From positions 3,534,001-3,598,000 of the forward strand of contig CBDICG010000002.1 in assembly GCA_965277275.1 (NCBI GenBank): 64,000 bases of DNA, read 5' to 3'. Shown piece by piece: positions 25,719-33,539 of this stretch. The stretch is from HLUCCA09 sp965277275 (GTDB lineage Bacteria > Pseudomonadota > Alphaproteobacteria > Rhodobacterales > Rhodobacteraceae). How positions within the stretch are numbered: position 1 is the stretch's first letter; every line of letters begins with the position of its first letter. Below the pieces are notes generated by a model. That model had not been told where the DNA came from, ran no database searches, and saw only the letters and a program-made list of their open reading frames with translations. The position numbers and the translations under genes are program-made.

Positions 25719-26909
25719 ATGGAAAATCCAGTCTTTATCCCAGGCCCGACAAACCTGCCCGACGCACTCCGCAAGGCGTGCGACATGTCCACGATCGACC
25801 ACCGGTCCCCGGCTTTCGCTCAGATCCTCCACCCTGTGCTCGAGGCCGTCGCACGGATCCTCAAGACCCGGGATGGCGAGATCTTCGTCTTCCCCGCGAC
25901 CGGGACAGGCGGCTGGGAAGCCGCGATCGCCAACACGCTCAGCGGGGGCGACAAGGTGCTGGCCGGGCGCAACGGCATGTTCTCGCACCGCTGGATCGAC
26001 ATGTGCGCGCGCTTCGGGCTCGACGTTCAGGTGATGGAGCATCGCTGGGGCGAGGGCCTCGATGCGGCACGCTACGAAGAGGCGCTGCGGGCGGACACCG
26101 GCCACGAGATCAAGGCGGTTCTGGCCACGCACAACGAAACCGCGACCGGCGTTGTATCTGACATCGCCGCGCTGCGGACCGCGCTCGACGCGGCGGGCCA
26201 CCCGGCTCTGCTCTTTGTCGACGGCGTGTCGTCGATCGGTTCTATGGATTTCCAGATGGACGCATGGGGTGTCGACCTTGCCGTGACCGGCTCGCAAAAG
26301 GGCTTCATGCTTCCGCCCGGTCTCGCCATTGTCGGTGTCTCGCCAAAGGCCCGTGCTGCGGCGGTCACGGCGGATCTGCCCCGGACCTTCTTTGACTTCA
26401 ACGACATGCGCAGCGGCTATGCCAACTCGGCCTATCCCTACACGCCGGCGGTTGGCCTGCTGAACGGGTTGCGGACCGCGTGTGAGATGATCGAGGCCGA
26501 GGGCCTTGACGCCGTCTTCGCCCGCCACGCCCGGATCGCGGAAGGTGTTCGGGCCGCCGTGAGGGCATGGGGGCTTGAGCTTTGCGCAGAGCGGCCGGAG
26601 TGGCAGTCCAACACGGTGTCCGCGATCCGTGTGCCGGACGGCGTCGACGCGAACGCGATCGTGGCGCGTGCAGCCAAGACATACGGCGTTGCGTTCGGCA
26701 CGGGTCTTGGCGAAGTTGCAGGCAAGGCGTTCCGTATCGGGCACCTGGGGCAACTGACTGATGTGCAGGCCCTGGCCGGAATCGCTACGGCTGAAATGGT
26801 GATGGCCGATCTCGGCATGGACATCGTCCCGGGTTCCGGTATCGCCGCGGCGCAGGCGCACTATCGCGCGACCGTCGAGGCTCCTGCGCTCAATCTCGCC
26901 GCTGAATAA
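25719..26909 (+). CDS. bhcA: Aspartate-glyoxylate aminotransferase
   Basis: A 396-residue class V PLP aminotransferase resembling serine/alanine-glyoxylate aminotransferases. The PLP lysine is Lys194 in VTGSQKGFMLPPG. In the beta-hydroxyaspartate cycle BhcA moves the amino group of aspartate to glyoxylate, giving oxaloacetate and glycine. The identification rests mainly on the complete neighbouring set bhcB, bhcC, bhcD and divergent bhcR; alone it could be called a serine-glyoxylate transaminase. The ribosome-binding site is weak (GAGAG). Confidence 0.9.
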   Translation: MENPVFIPGPTNLPDALRKACDMSTIDHRSPAFAQILHPVLEAVARILKTRDGEIFVFPATGTGGWEAAIANTLSGGDKVLAGRNGMFSHRWIDMCARFGLDVQVMEHRWGEGLDAARYEEALRADTGHEIKAVLATHNETATGVVSDIAALRTALDAAGHPALLFVDGVSSIGSMDFQMDAWGVDLAVTGSQKGFMLPPGLAIVGVSPKARAAAVTADLPRTFFDFNDMRSGYANSAYPYTPAVGLLNGLRTACEMIEAEGLDAVFARHARIAEGVRAAVRAWGLELCAERPEWQSNTVSAIRVPDGVDANAIVARAAKTYGVAFGTGLGEVAGKAFRIGHLGQLTDVQALAGIATAEMVMADLGMDIVPGSGIAAAQAHYRATVEAPALNLAAE

Positions 26910-26936
26910 GCCGCCAACACAACAAGGGAGATATCG

Positions 26937-27908
26937 ATGAAGGACCTCGCCGATCTCACGATCCCCACGTTCGACGATGTGGTGACAGCGCATGACCGCA
27001 TTGCGCCATACATTCACCGGACGCCTGTTCTGACCTCGAGCTACTTCAACGAGCTCACCGGGGCAGAGCTGTTCTTCAAGTGCGAGAACTTCCAGAAGGC
27101 CGGTGCGTTCAAGGTGCGCGGGGCCTCCAACGCCGTGTTCGGGCTCTCTGACGAGATGGCCGAAAAGGGTGTTGCGACGCATTCCAGCGGAAACCATGCG
27201 TTGTCGCTTTCCTACGCGGCTGGGCGTCGGGGCATCCCGTGCCATGTGGTCATGCCGCGCACGGCACCCGAAGCCAAGAAGGCGGCTGTTCGCGGCTACG
27301 GCGGCATCATCACGGAATGTGAGCCGTCGACGACGAGCCGCGAGGCGGTCTTTGCCGAGGTTCAGGCAGCGACCGGTGCGGAATTCGTACACCCCTACAA
27401 CGACCCGCGTGTCGTGGCCGGGCAGGCAACGTGCTCACGCGAACTGATGGAGCAGGTCGAGGGCCTCGATGCCGTGATCGCGCCGATCGGCGGTGGCGGC
27501 ATGGTTTCAGGTACTTGCCTCACCTTGTCGAACACCGCTCCGGACGTCGAGATCTACGCGGCGGAGCCCGAGCAGGCTGACGACGCTTACCGGTCGTTCA
27601 AGGCGGGCCACATTATCGCCGATGATGCCCCGGTAACGATCGCTGACGGGTTGAAGGTTCCGCTGAAAGACCTCACTTGGCATTTCGTGTCCAACCACGT
27701 CACCGACATTCTGACGGCGAGCGAGCAGGAGATCATCGATGCGATGAAAATCACCTGGCAGCGGATGAAGATCGTGATGGAGCCGAGCTGCGCCGTGCCG
27801 CTGGCGACGATTTTCAAGAACCCGGACGTTTTCCGCGGCAAGCGCGTCGGTGTGATCGTGACCGGCGGCAATGTCGATCTCGACAAGCTGCCCTGGATCA
27901 CTGGCTGA
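26937..27908 (+). CDS. bhcB: Beta-hydroxyaspartate dehydratase
   Basis: A 323-residue fold-type II PLP enzyme of the threonine/serine dehydratase family. Lys59 in AGAFKVRGA is the Schiff-base lysine, SSGNHALSL (about residues 82-90) lies over the cofactor and GGGGM near residue 187 holds its phosphate. BhcB dehydrates (2R,3S)-beta-hydroxyaspartate to iminosuccinate. AAGGGAG precedes the ATG, 27 bases after bhcA. The related threo-3-hydroxyaspartate ammonia-lyases would be the alternative call without this context. Confidence 0.9.
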   Translation: MKDLADLTIPTFDDVVTAHDRIAPYIHRTPVLTSSYFNELTGAELFFKCENFQKAGAFKVRGASNAVFGLSDEMAEKGVATHSSGNHALSLSYAAGRRGIPCHVVMPRTAPEAKKAAVRGYGGIITECEPSTTSREAVFAEVQAATGAEFVHPYNDPRVVAGQATCSRELMEQVEGLDAVIAPIGGGGMVSGTCLTLSNTAPDVEIYAAEPEQADDAYRSFKAGHIIADDAPVTIADGLKVPLKDLTWHFVSNHVTDILTASEQEIIDAMKITWQRMKIVMEPSCAVPLATIFKNPDVFRGKRVGVIVTGGNVDLDKLPWITG

Positions 27909-27915
27909 GACCTCA

Positions 27916-27972
27916 GCGGGCGTGCATCCGTCGCGCCCCGCCCACCCACCCGCGCGCCGGATGCACGCCCGC
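27916..27972 (+). other. Large perfect inverted repeat between bhcB and bhcC
   Basis: GCGGGCGTGCATCCG (27916-27930) is repeated as its exact reverse complement at 27958-27972, with a 27-base C-rich loop. It begins seven bases after the bhcB stop and ends 12 bases before the bhcC ribosome-binding site. There is no T run, so it looks like an mRNA stability or processing element rather than a terminator. Confidence 0.8.
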
Positions 27973-27996
27973 GCCGGACCCCATAGGGAGAAAAAA

Positions 27997-29160
27997 ATGA
28001 AAGACCTTTCGAACCTGGACGAATTCGAAGTCGGCTACGATATCCCGGCCCTTCCGGGCATGGATGAAGCCGATATCCAGACGCCCTGTCTGGTTCTTGA
28101 TCTCGATGCGCTGGAGCGCAACGTCAAGAAGATGGGCGACTATGCAAAGGCGCATGGGATGCGTCACCGGGTGCATGGCAAGATGCACAAATCCGTGGAT
28201 GTCGCGAAGCTGCAGATGGAGCTTGGTGGCGCTGTCGGTGTCTGCTGTCAGAAGGTCAGCGAAGCCGAAGTCTTTGCCCGCGGCGGGATTTCGGATGTGC
28301 TGGTCTCCAACCAGGTGCGCGATCCGGCCAAGATCGACCGGCTGGCGCGGATGCCGAAGCTTGGCGCACGCACGATCTGCTGTGTCGATGAGGTGGCCAA
28401 CGTGGCCGACCTTTCGGCTGCTGCCGAAAAGCATGGCACCGAGATCGAGTGCCTTGTCGAGATCGATTGTGGCGCGGGCCGGTGTGGTGTGACGACGACC
28501 CCTGCGGTCGTAGAAATCGCCAAGGCAATCGACGCGGCACCCGGGCTCAAGTTCGCTGGCATCCAGGCCTACCAGGGTGCGATGCAGCACATGGACAGCT
28601 ATGAGGACCGCGAGGCGAAGATCGGCATCGCCGTTGCGATGGTGAAGGACGCGGTCGACACGCTGAAGGCCGATGGGCTTGAGTGCGATATCGTCGGCGG
28701 AGGTGGTACGGGCTCGTACTACTTCGAGTCCAATTCGGGCGTTTACAACGAGTTGCAGTGCGGATCCTATGCATTCATGGATGCGGATTACGGCCGTATT
28801 CTCGACAAGGACGGCAAGCGGATCGACCAGGGCGAGTGGGAGAATGCACTCTTCCTGCTGACCTCGGTTATGAGCCACGCCAAGGCGGAGAAAGCGATCT
28901 GCGACGCGGGTCTGAAGGCGCAATCGGTCGATTCCGGCTTGCCCTTCATCTTCGGGCGTACCGACGTGGAATACGTCAAATGCTCGGACGAGCATGGCGT
29001 GATCGCTGATCCCGACGGCGTCCTGCAGGTCAACGACAAGTTGCGCCTGGTGCCCGGCCACTGTGACCCGACGTGCAACGTGCATGACTGGTATGTCGGC
29101 GTCCGCGGCGGCAAGGTTGAAACCGTCTGGCCTGTGTCGGCGCGCGGCAAGGCCTACTGA
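27997..29160 (+). CDS. bhcC: Beta-hydroxyaspartate aldolase
   Basis: A 387-residue fold-type III PLP enzyme of the DSD1/D-threonine aldolase family. Lys62 in HGKMHKS is the likely PLP lysine. A metal-binding cluster, GHCDPTCNVH (residues 354-363), is near the C-terminus. BhcC condenses glycine with glyoxylate to beta-hydroxyaspartate, the carbon-carbon bond step of the cycle. The ATG at 27997 follows AGGGAG; an open frame that runs on upstream through the inverted repeat is not coding. D-serine dehydratase and D-threonine aldolase are the nearest other family functions. Confidence 0.9.
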   Translation: MKDLSNLDEFEVGYDIPALPGMDEADIQTPCLVLDLDALERNVKKMGDYAKAHGMRHRVHGKMHKSVDVAKLQMELGGAVGVCCQKVSEAEVFARGGISDVLVSNQVRDPAKIDRLARMPKLGARTICCVDEVANVADLSAAAEKHGTEIECLVEIDCGAGRCGVTTTPAVVEIAKAIDAAPGLKFAGIQAYQGAMQHMDSYEDREAKIGIAVAMVKDAVDTLKADGLECDIVGGGGTGSYYFESNSGVYNELQCGSYAFMDADYGRILDKDGKRIDQGEWENALFLLTSVMSHAKAEKAICDAGLKAQSVDSGLPFIFGRTDVEYVKCSDEHGVIADPDGVLQVNDKLRLVPGHCDPTCNVHDWYVGVRGGKVETVWPVSARGKAY

Positions 29161-29200
29161 AGCACGCCAGAAAGACCGGGGCGCGGCCTTGAAACCGGCC

Positions 29201-29239
29201 GTGCCTCCGGCGGCGGTATTTGAAGCAATGAGAAGATGA
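29201..29239 (+). repeat. Dispersed intergenic repeat, copy 3
   Basis: Plus-strand copy: GTGCCTCCGGCGGCGG, then TATTTGAAG and ending AGAAGATGAG. It lies between bhcC and bhcD, 40 bases after the bhcC stop and directly before the terminator-like hairpin. Confidence 0.65.
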
Positions 29240-29270
29240 GGGGGGCCCGTCGATCCGGGTGCCCCCTTTT
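29240..29270 (+). terminator. Terminator-like hairpin just before bhcD
   Basis: A GC stem (GGGGG and CCCG pairing with CGGG and CCCCC, with a two-base bulge and a six-base loop, 29241-29266) is followed by TTTT (29267-29270). This is a rho-independent terminator shape, yet bhcD starts only 14 bases further on in the same direction. It may act as a partial terminator that lowers bhcD and downstream expression, or as a 3' end for a bhcABC message. Confidence 0.6.
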
Positions 29271-29283
29271 GACGGGGGCAGGA

Positions 29284-30249
29284 ATGCAGATTGTACCGGA
29301 ACGCGAAATTGCGGGCCTGATGGATGAAGGGGCGGCGTTCGACGCCGTGGAAGCGGTTTTTGCAGCAATGGCGCGCGGCGATGCTTACAATTTCCCGGTC
29401 GTGCGCGAAGCGATCGGTCACGCCGACGCGCTCTACGGGTTCAAATCGGGGTTCGACCGGGCAGGCCTCGTACTTGGCCTGAAGTCAGGTGGTTACTGGC
29501 CCGGGAACGCAGACAAGGGGCTGACCAACCACCAGTCGACGGTTGTGTTGTTCGATGCGGACACCGGACAGTGCAAGGCGCTCATCGGGGGAAATCTGCT
29601 TACGGCTTTGCGGACTGCAGCGGCGTCGGCGGTGTCGATCAAGCACCTGGCGCGCCCGGATGCGAAGGTGCTTGGCATGGTCGGTGCTGGGCATCAATCG
29701 GCCTTCCAGATGCGTGCGGCTGTCCGGCAGCGCCAGTTCGAGAAGGTCGTTGGCTGGAATTACCATCCCGACATGCTCCCGCGCCTGGCAGAGACTGCCG
29801 AAGCGCTTGGCCTGCCTTTCGAGGCCGTGGACCTCGATGAGATGGGGGCGTCGGCGGATGTCATCGTGTCCATCACGTCCAGTTTCTCGCCGTCTCTGAT
29901 GGACGCCCATGTCACACCCGGCACCCACATCGCCTGCATGGGAACCGATACGGTCGGAAAGCAGGAGGTGGAAGCGTCCCTCTTGGGGCGGGCTTCCGTG
30001 TTCACGGACGAGGTGGCACAATCGGTGACGCTCGGCGAGGCGCAGCACGCGGTGTCTGCGGGCTTGCTCAAGGAGACGGAGATCGTGACGATCGGCGATG
30101 TCATCGAGGGCAATCACCCTGGCCGTACGTCGGCCGAGGAGATCACGCTCTTCGACGGGACGGGTGTGGGCCTTCAGGACCTCGCCGTGGCCGATCGGGC
30201 GCTGCAACTCGCAATCGAGCGTGGCATTGCCCAGGGCGTCGAGTTCTAG
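29284..30249 (+). CDS. bhcD: Iminosuccinate reductase
   Basis: A 321-residue protein of the ornithine cyclodeaminase/mu-crystallin family. Lys67 lies in the conserved GLKSGGYWPGN and the dinucleotide-binding loop is GAGHQS (residues 134-139). BhcD reduces iminosuccinate to L-aspartate with NADH, closing the beta-hydroxyaspartate cycle. The ATG at 29284 is preceded by a GGGGGCAGG tract. The GAPDH gene follows after 18 bases, so transcription probably continues. Confidence 0.9.
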   Translation: MQIVPEREIAGLMDEGAAFDAVEAVFAAMARGDAYNFPVVREAIGHADALYGFKSGFDRAGLVLGLKSGGYWPGNADKGLTNHQSTVVLFDADTGQCKALIGGNLLTALRTAAASAVSIKHLARPDAKVLGMVGAGHQSAFQMRAAVRQRQFEKVVGWNYHPDMLPRLAETAEALGLPFEAVDLDEMGASADVIVSITSSFSPSLMDAHVTPGTHIACMGTDTVGKQEVEASLLGRASVFTDEVAQSVTLGEAQHAVSAGLLKETEIVTIGDVIEGNHPGRTSAEEITLFDGTGVGLQDLAVADRALQLAIERGIAQGVEF

Positions 30250-30267
30250 GAAGAGGCGGACAGGGGC

Positions 30268-31272
30268 ATGACGGTACGCGTTGCCATCAATGGCTTCGGC
30301 CGGATCGGCCGGACCGTTTTGCGCCTCGTCGCCACCGGACAGGCGCCGGACATCGAGATTGTCCGGATCAACGAGATCGCCGATCCCGAGACCTGCGCCT
30401 ATCTCTTCCAATACGACAGCGTCTATGGGCCATTTCCCGGGCAGGTGCGGCTCCTGCCCAGCCTTCTCGAGGTGAATGGCCGGCAGATCGAATTCTCTCA
30501 GGCGCCCGCGCTGGACGCGGTCGATCTGCGCGGCGTCGACATTGTTCTTGAGTGCACGGGCCGCGCGAACACGACGGAGATCGCGGAGCGCGGTCTCAAG
30601 GCCGGCGCACGTCGCATCCTGATTTCGGGGCCGTCACCCGCCGCCGAAGTTACCGCTGTGATCGGCGCGAATGAGCAGGAGGCGCATGCGGCCAAGGTCG
30701 TATCCAACGCCTCTTGCACGACGAATGCCCTTGCGCCACTCCTGAAGCTGGTCGATGCCTCGTATGGTGTCGTCAGCGGTCACATGACGACCATCCACTG
30801 CTACACCGGCTCGCAGCCCACGGTCGATACGCCCCGCGGGCCACTGGAGCGTGCGCGCGCGGCGGCTCTGTCGATGGTCCCCACATCGACCTCTGCCGGC
30901 CGATTGGTGGACGCAGTGCTTCCGGAACTGGCCGGTCGCGTCACCGCGCGCGCCGTGCGCGTGCCCACGGCATCCGTCTCCGCGGTCGATCTGATGGTCG
31001 CCCTGCGCGCGGCCCCGTCGACGGAAGAGCTGCGGGCTACTCTCCGATCTGCCGCAGGCCGCCTCATCGGCTGGGAAGACGCGCCCCTCGTGTCCACGGA
31101 TCTGCGCGGACGGCCCGAGAGCGTCATCTTGCAGGGCCCAGAGATCTCGGTCGCCGACGGCGGCCTGGCCCGGATCTTCGGCTGGTATGACAACGAATGG
31201 GGCTTTTCCGCGCGATTGCTGGAGATGGCATCCCTGATGGCGCGCGCCAGCACGGTGGCAGACAGAACCTGA
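30268..31272 (+). CDS. Glyceraldehyde-3-phosphate dehydrogenase paralogue
   Basis: A 334-residue GAPDH-family protein with an N-terminal NGFGRIGR motif, catalytic Cys150 (SNASCTTN), His177 (MTTIHCYT) and the C-terminal GWYDNEWGFS. It is somewhat divergent: the coenzyme-site segment reads INEIADPETC and the phosphate-binding loop SMVPTSTSAGR in place of the usual STGAAKA. Catalytic residues are retained. Its place 18 bases after bhcD suggests it serves growth on C2 substrates, perhaps as a gluconeogenic GAPDH, but other aldehydes are possible. An erythrose-4-phosphate dehydrogenase is the main alternative. Confidence 0.82.
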   Translation: MTVRVAINGFGRIGRTVLRLVATGQAPDIEIVRINEIADPETCAYLFQYDSVYGPFPGQVRLLPSLLEVNGRQIEFSQAPALDAVDLRGVDIVLECTGRANTTEIAERGLKAGARRILISGPSPAAEVTAVIGANEQEAHAAKVVSNASCTTNALAPLLKLVDASYGVVSGHMTTIHCYTGSQPTVDTPRGPLERARAAALSMVPTSTSAGRLVDAVLPELAGRVTARAVRVPTASVSAVDLMVALRAAPSTEELRATLRSAAGRLIGWEDAPLVSTDLRGRPESVILQGPEISVADGGLARIFGWYDNEWGFSARLLEMASLMARASTVADRT

Positions 31273-31293
31273 CCGGCCAAAGGCGTCCCTGCC

Positions 31294-31332
31294 TTTCATC
31301 TTGGCACGAAATACCTCCGCCGGAGGCATCCA
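31294..31332 (-). repeat. Dispersed intergenic repeat, copy 4
   Basis: Minus-strand copy: TGGATGCCTCCGGCGGAGG, then TATTTCG and ending CCAAGATGAAA. It begins 22 bases after the GAPDH stop and is in the orientation opposite to the flanking plus-strand genes. That argues against a role tied to one transcript direction. Confidence 0.7.
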
Positions 31333-31436
31333 CCCCGCCCATCCGGGCCGACAGCGGTCTTGCGCGGTCGCGTGCAAACCGGGATGCTTTGGCATGTGCC
31401 GACATCAAGAGCGGCCGGACCAGGGAGGAAGGCGCC

Positions 31437-33332
31437 ATGACCAAGTTTGGCGGGATCGACGATTGCAAGGCAATCGAGGCGGAGATGCCGTGGTCGGAGA
31501 GGGACCTTCCGCCAACGCTGTACGGCTTTTTGTCCCGCACTGCCCAGCGGCACGGAGCGCGCCCAGCGGTCACGTTCCAGCTCTTGTCGAACCCTGCCGC
31601 GCCCTCAGAAACGCTGAGCTGGTCAGAGCTGCACACCCAGGTGACCCAAACCGCAAACCTGCTGCGCCAGCTTGGCGTCGGCGAGACAGATACCGTCGCC
31701 TATCTCTTGCCGAATTGTAACGAGGCCGTTCTGGCGCTTCTGGGCGGTGCCGTGGCGGGGATCGCAAGCCCGATCAATCCCTTGCTCGAGCCGGAGAAGA
31801 TCGGCGCGATCCTGCGGCAAACCAAGGCCAAGGTTCTCGTCACGCTCAAGGCGTTTCCGAAATCGGACGTGGCGCAGAAGGCAGCCGAAGCCGTCCGGCT
31901 CGCGCCTGATGTCACCCATGTGCTCGAAGTGGATCTGCGGCGCTATCTCACGGGTCTGAAACGATTGATCGTACCGCTTGTGCGTCCGAAAACGACAGCG
32001 ACGCACCACGCCAGGGTGCTCGACTTCAATGCGGAGATCGCGCGCCAGCCGGCCGTTCTCGCGTTCGAGGATGCGCAAGGCGATAGGATCGGGGCCTACT
32101 TTCACACCGGCGGCACGACCGGCATGCCCAAGGTGGCGCAGCACTCCTACGCGGGCATGATCTACAACGGCTGGGTCGGCAACACGTTGCTTTTTAGCGA
32201 GAAGGATGTCGTGCTCTGCCCGTTGCCGCTGTTTCACGTCTTTGCCTGCCATCCCATCCTGATGTCGATGATTGCCAGCGGAGCACATGTGGTTTTCCCG
32301 ACCCCGCAGGGCTACCGGGGGGACGGCGTCTTCGACAATTTCTGGAAGCTCATCGAGCGCTGGCAGGTCACCTTCATGATCGGTGTTCCGACAGCGCTCG
32401 CCGCGCTCATGCAGCGCAAGGTCGATGCGGATCTGACATCGCTTCAATGCGCGTTTTCCGGGTCCGCGCCGCTCCCGGTGGAGCTCTATCGCCGTTTCGA
32501 AGAGGCATGCGGCGTGACGATCATCGAGGGCTACGGACTCACCGAGGCAACCTGCCTGGTCTCCTGCAACCCCGTCGAAGGCAAGAAGAAGATCGGCTCC
32601 ATCGGCGTTCCGTTTCCCTACACGGATGTCAAAGTCATGATCCATACCGCCGATGGTGGCGTAAAGGAGTGCGGCACGGACGAGATCGGTGAGATCTGCG
32701 TAGCCAATCCGGGCGTGCTGCCCGGCGCGACCTATGTCGAGAGCGACCGAAATCTGAATTTGTTTCACTACGACCAGTATCTGCGCACCGGTGATCTCGG
32801 TCGCCTGGATCAGGACGGATACCTCTTCATAACAGGGCGCGCGAAGGATCTGATCATCCGGGGGGGGCACAACATCGATCCTGCGCTGATCGAGGACGCG
32901 CTCCTCGGGCATGACGGGGTCGCGTTTGCTGCCGCCATCGGCCAGCCCGATGCCCATGCCGGCGAGTTGCCGGTGGCGTTCGTCGAGCTGGTTTCCGGCG
33001 CATCGGCTACAGAGGCCGATCTGCTGGAGTACGTAACCCCACGGATCGGAGAGCGGGCGGCCATTCCCAAGGGGATCGAGATCCTGCCGGAACTTCCGAA
33101 GACGGCGGTGGGCAAGATCTTCAAACCGGACCTGCGCAAACGGGCCATTGCACATGTCTATGATGCGGCGCTGGAGAAGGCGGGGCTGGCGGTGCGCGTT
33201 CAGGACGTTGTGGAGGATCGGACACTGGGCCTCGTGGCCGAACTGGACGGACAGGCGGACGCGGCGGAGGCGGAGGTCGCGCAGTGCCTGGGGCAATTCA
33301 CCAGACCCTGGCGGTGGTCCGGGGCCGAGTGA
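31437..33332 (+). CDS. AMP-forming acyl-CoA synthetase
   Basis: A 631-residue member of the adenylate-forming superfamily that activates a carboxylic acid with ATP and CoA. Motifs: HTGGTTGMPK near residue 225 (ATP loop), EGYGLTEA near 365, RTGDLGRLDQDGYLFITGR near 445 and a C-terminal PKTAVGKIFK with the catalytic lysine near residue 550. The acyl chain is unknown. The ATG at 31437 follows AGGGAGGA, whereas the open frame upstream overlaps the GAPDH gene and is not used. It may be the last gene of the bhc transcription unit or a separate unit, as 164 bases and a repeat copy intervene. Confidence 0.88.
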   Translation: MTKFGGIDDCKAIEAEMPWSERDLPPTLYGFLSRTAQRHGARPAVTFQLLSNPAAPSETLSWSELHTQVTQTANLLRQLGVGETDTVAYLLPNCNEAVLALLGGAVAGIASPINPLLEPEKIGAILRQTKAKVLVTLKAFPKSDVAQKAAEAVRLAPDVTHVLEVDLRRYLTGLKRLIVPLVRPKTTATHHARVLDFNAEIARQPAVLAFEDAQGDRIGAYFHTGGTTGMPKVAQHSYAGMIYNGWVGNTLLFSEKDVVLCPLPLFHVFACHPILMSMIASGAHVVFPTPQGYRGDGVFDNFWKLIERWQVTFMIGVPTALAALMQRKVDADLTSLQCAFSGSAPLPVELYRRFEEACGVTIIEGYGLTEATCLVSCNPVEGKKKIGSIGVPFPYTDVKVMIHTADGGVKECGTDEIGEICVANPGVLPGATYVESDRNLNLFHYDQYLRTGDLGRLDQDGYLFITGRAKDLIIRGGHNIDPALIEDALLGHDGVAFAAAIGQPDAHAGELPVAFVELVSGASATEADLLEYVTPRIGERAAIPKGIEILPELPKTAVGKIFKPDLRKRAIAHVYDAALEKAGLAVRVQDVVEDRTLGLVAELDGQADAAEAEVAQCLGQFTRPWRWSGAE

Positions 33333-33370
33333 CTGGCTCGCCGCCTTGTTGATGGGCGCGCGCCTTTGGC

Positions 33371-33407
33371 GAGGTGGGCGGTCGAGGTATTTGAGCCAAG
33401 ATGAAGG
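33371..33407 (+). repeat. Dispersed intergenic repeat, copy 5
   Basis: A degenerate plus-strand copy: the 5' palindrome has diverged (GAGGTGGGCGGTCGAGG), but TATTTGAG and CCAAGATGAAGG are retained. It lies in the 207-base gap between the convergent acyl-CoA synthetase and SRAP genes. Confidence 0.55.
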
Positions 33408-33539
33408 GGCGGGATGCGCCCACGCGGTGGCGGCGGGTTTGGTGGCCAACGTGCTCTGCCCGGCGCGACGGGGCAGGGTGTGCCAGTCTGTGAGTGTTTA
33501 GCGGCTTTAGAGTGGGGTAGGCCGGGATTTCTTGGAATG

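Noticed and set aside
25719..26909. Plain serine-glyoxylate aminotransferase of a serine cycle
   Set aside because: No serine-cycle genes (hydroxypyruvate reductase, glycerate kinase, malyl-CoA lyase) are nearby, while the other three beta-hydroxyaspartate genes and the IclR regulator are.
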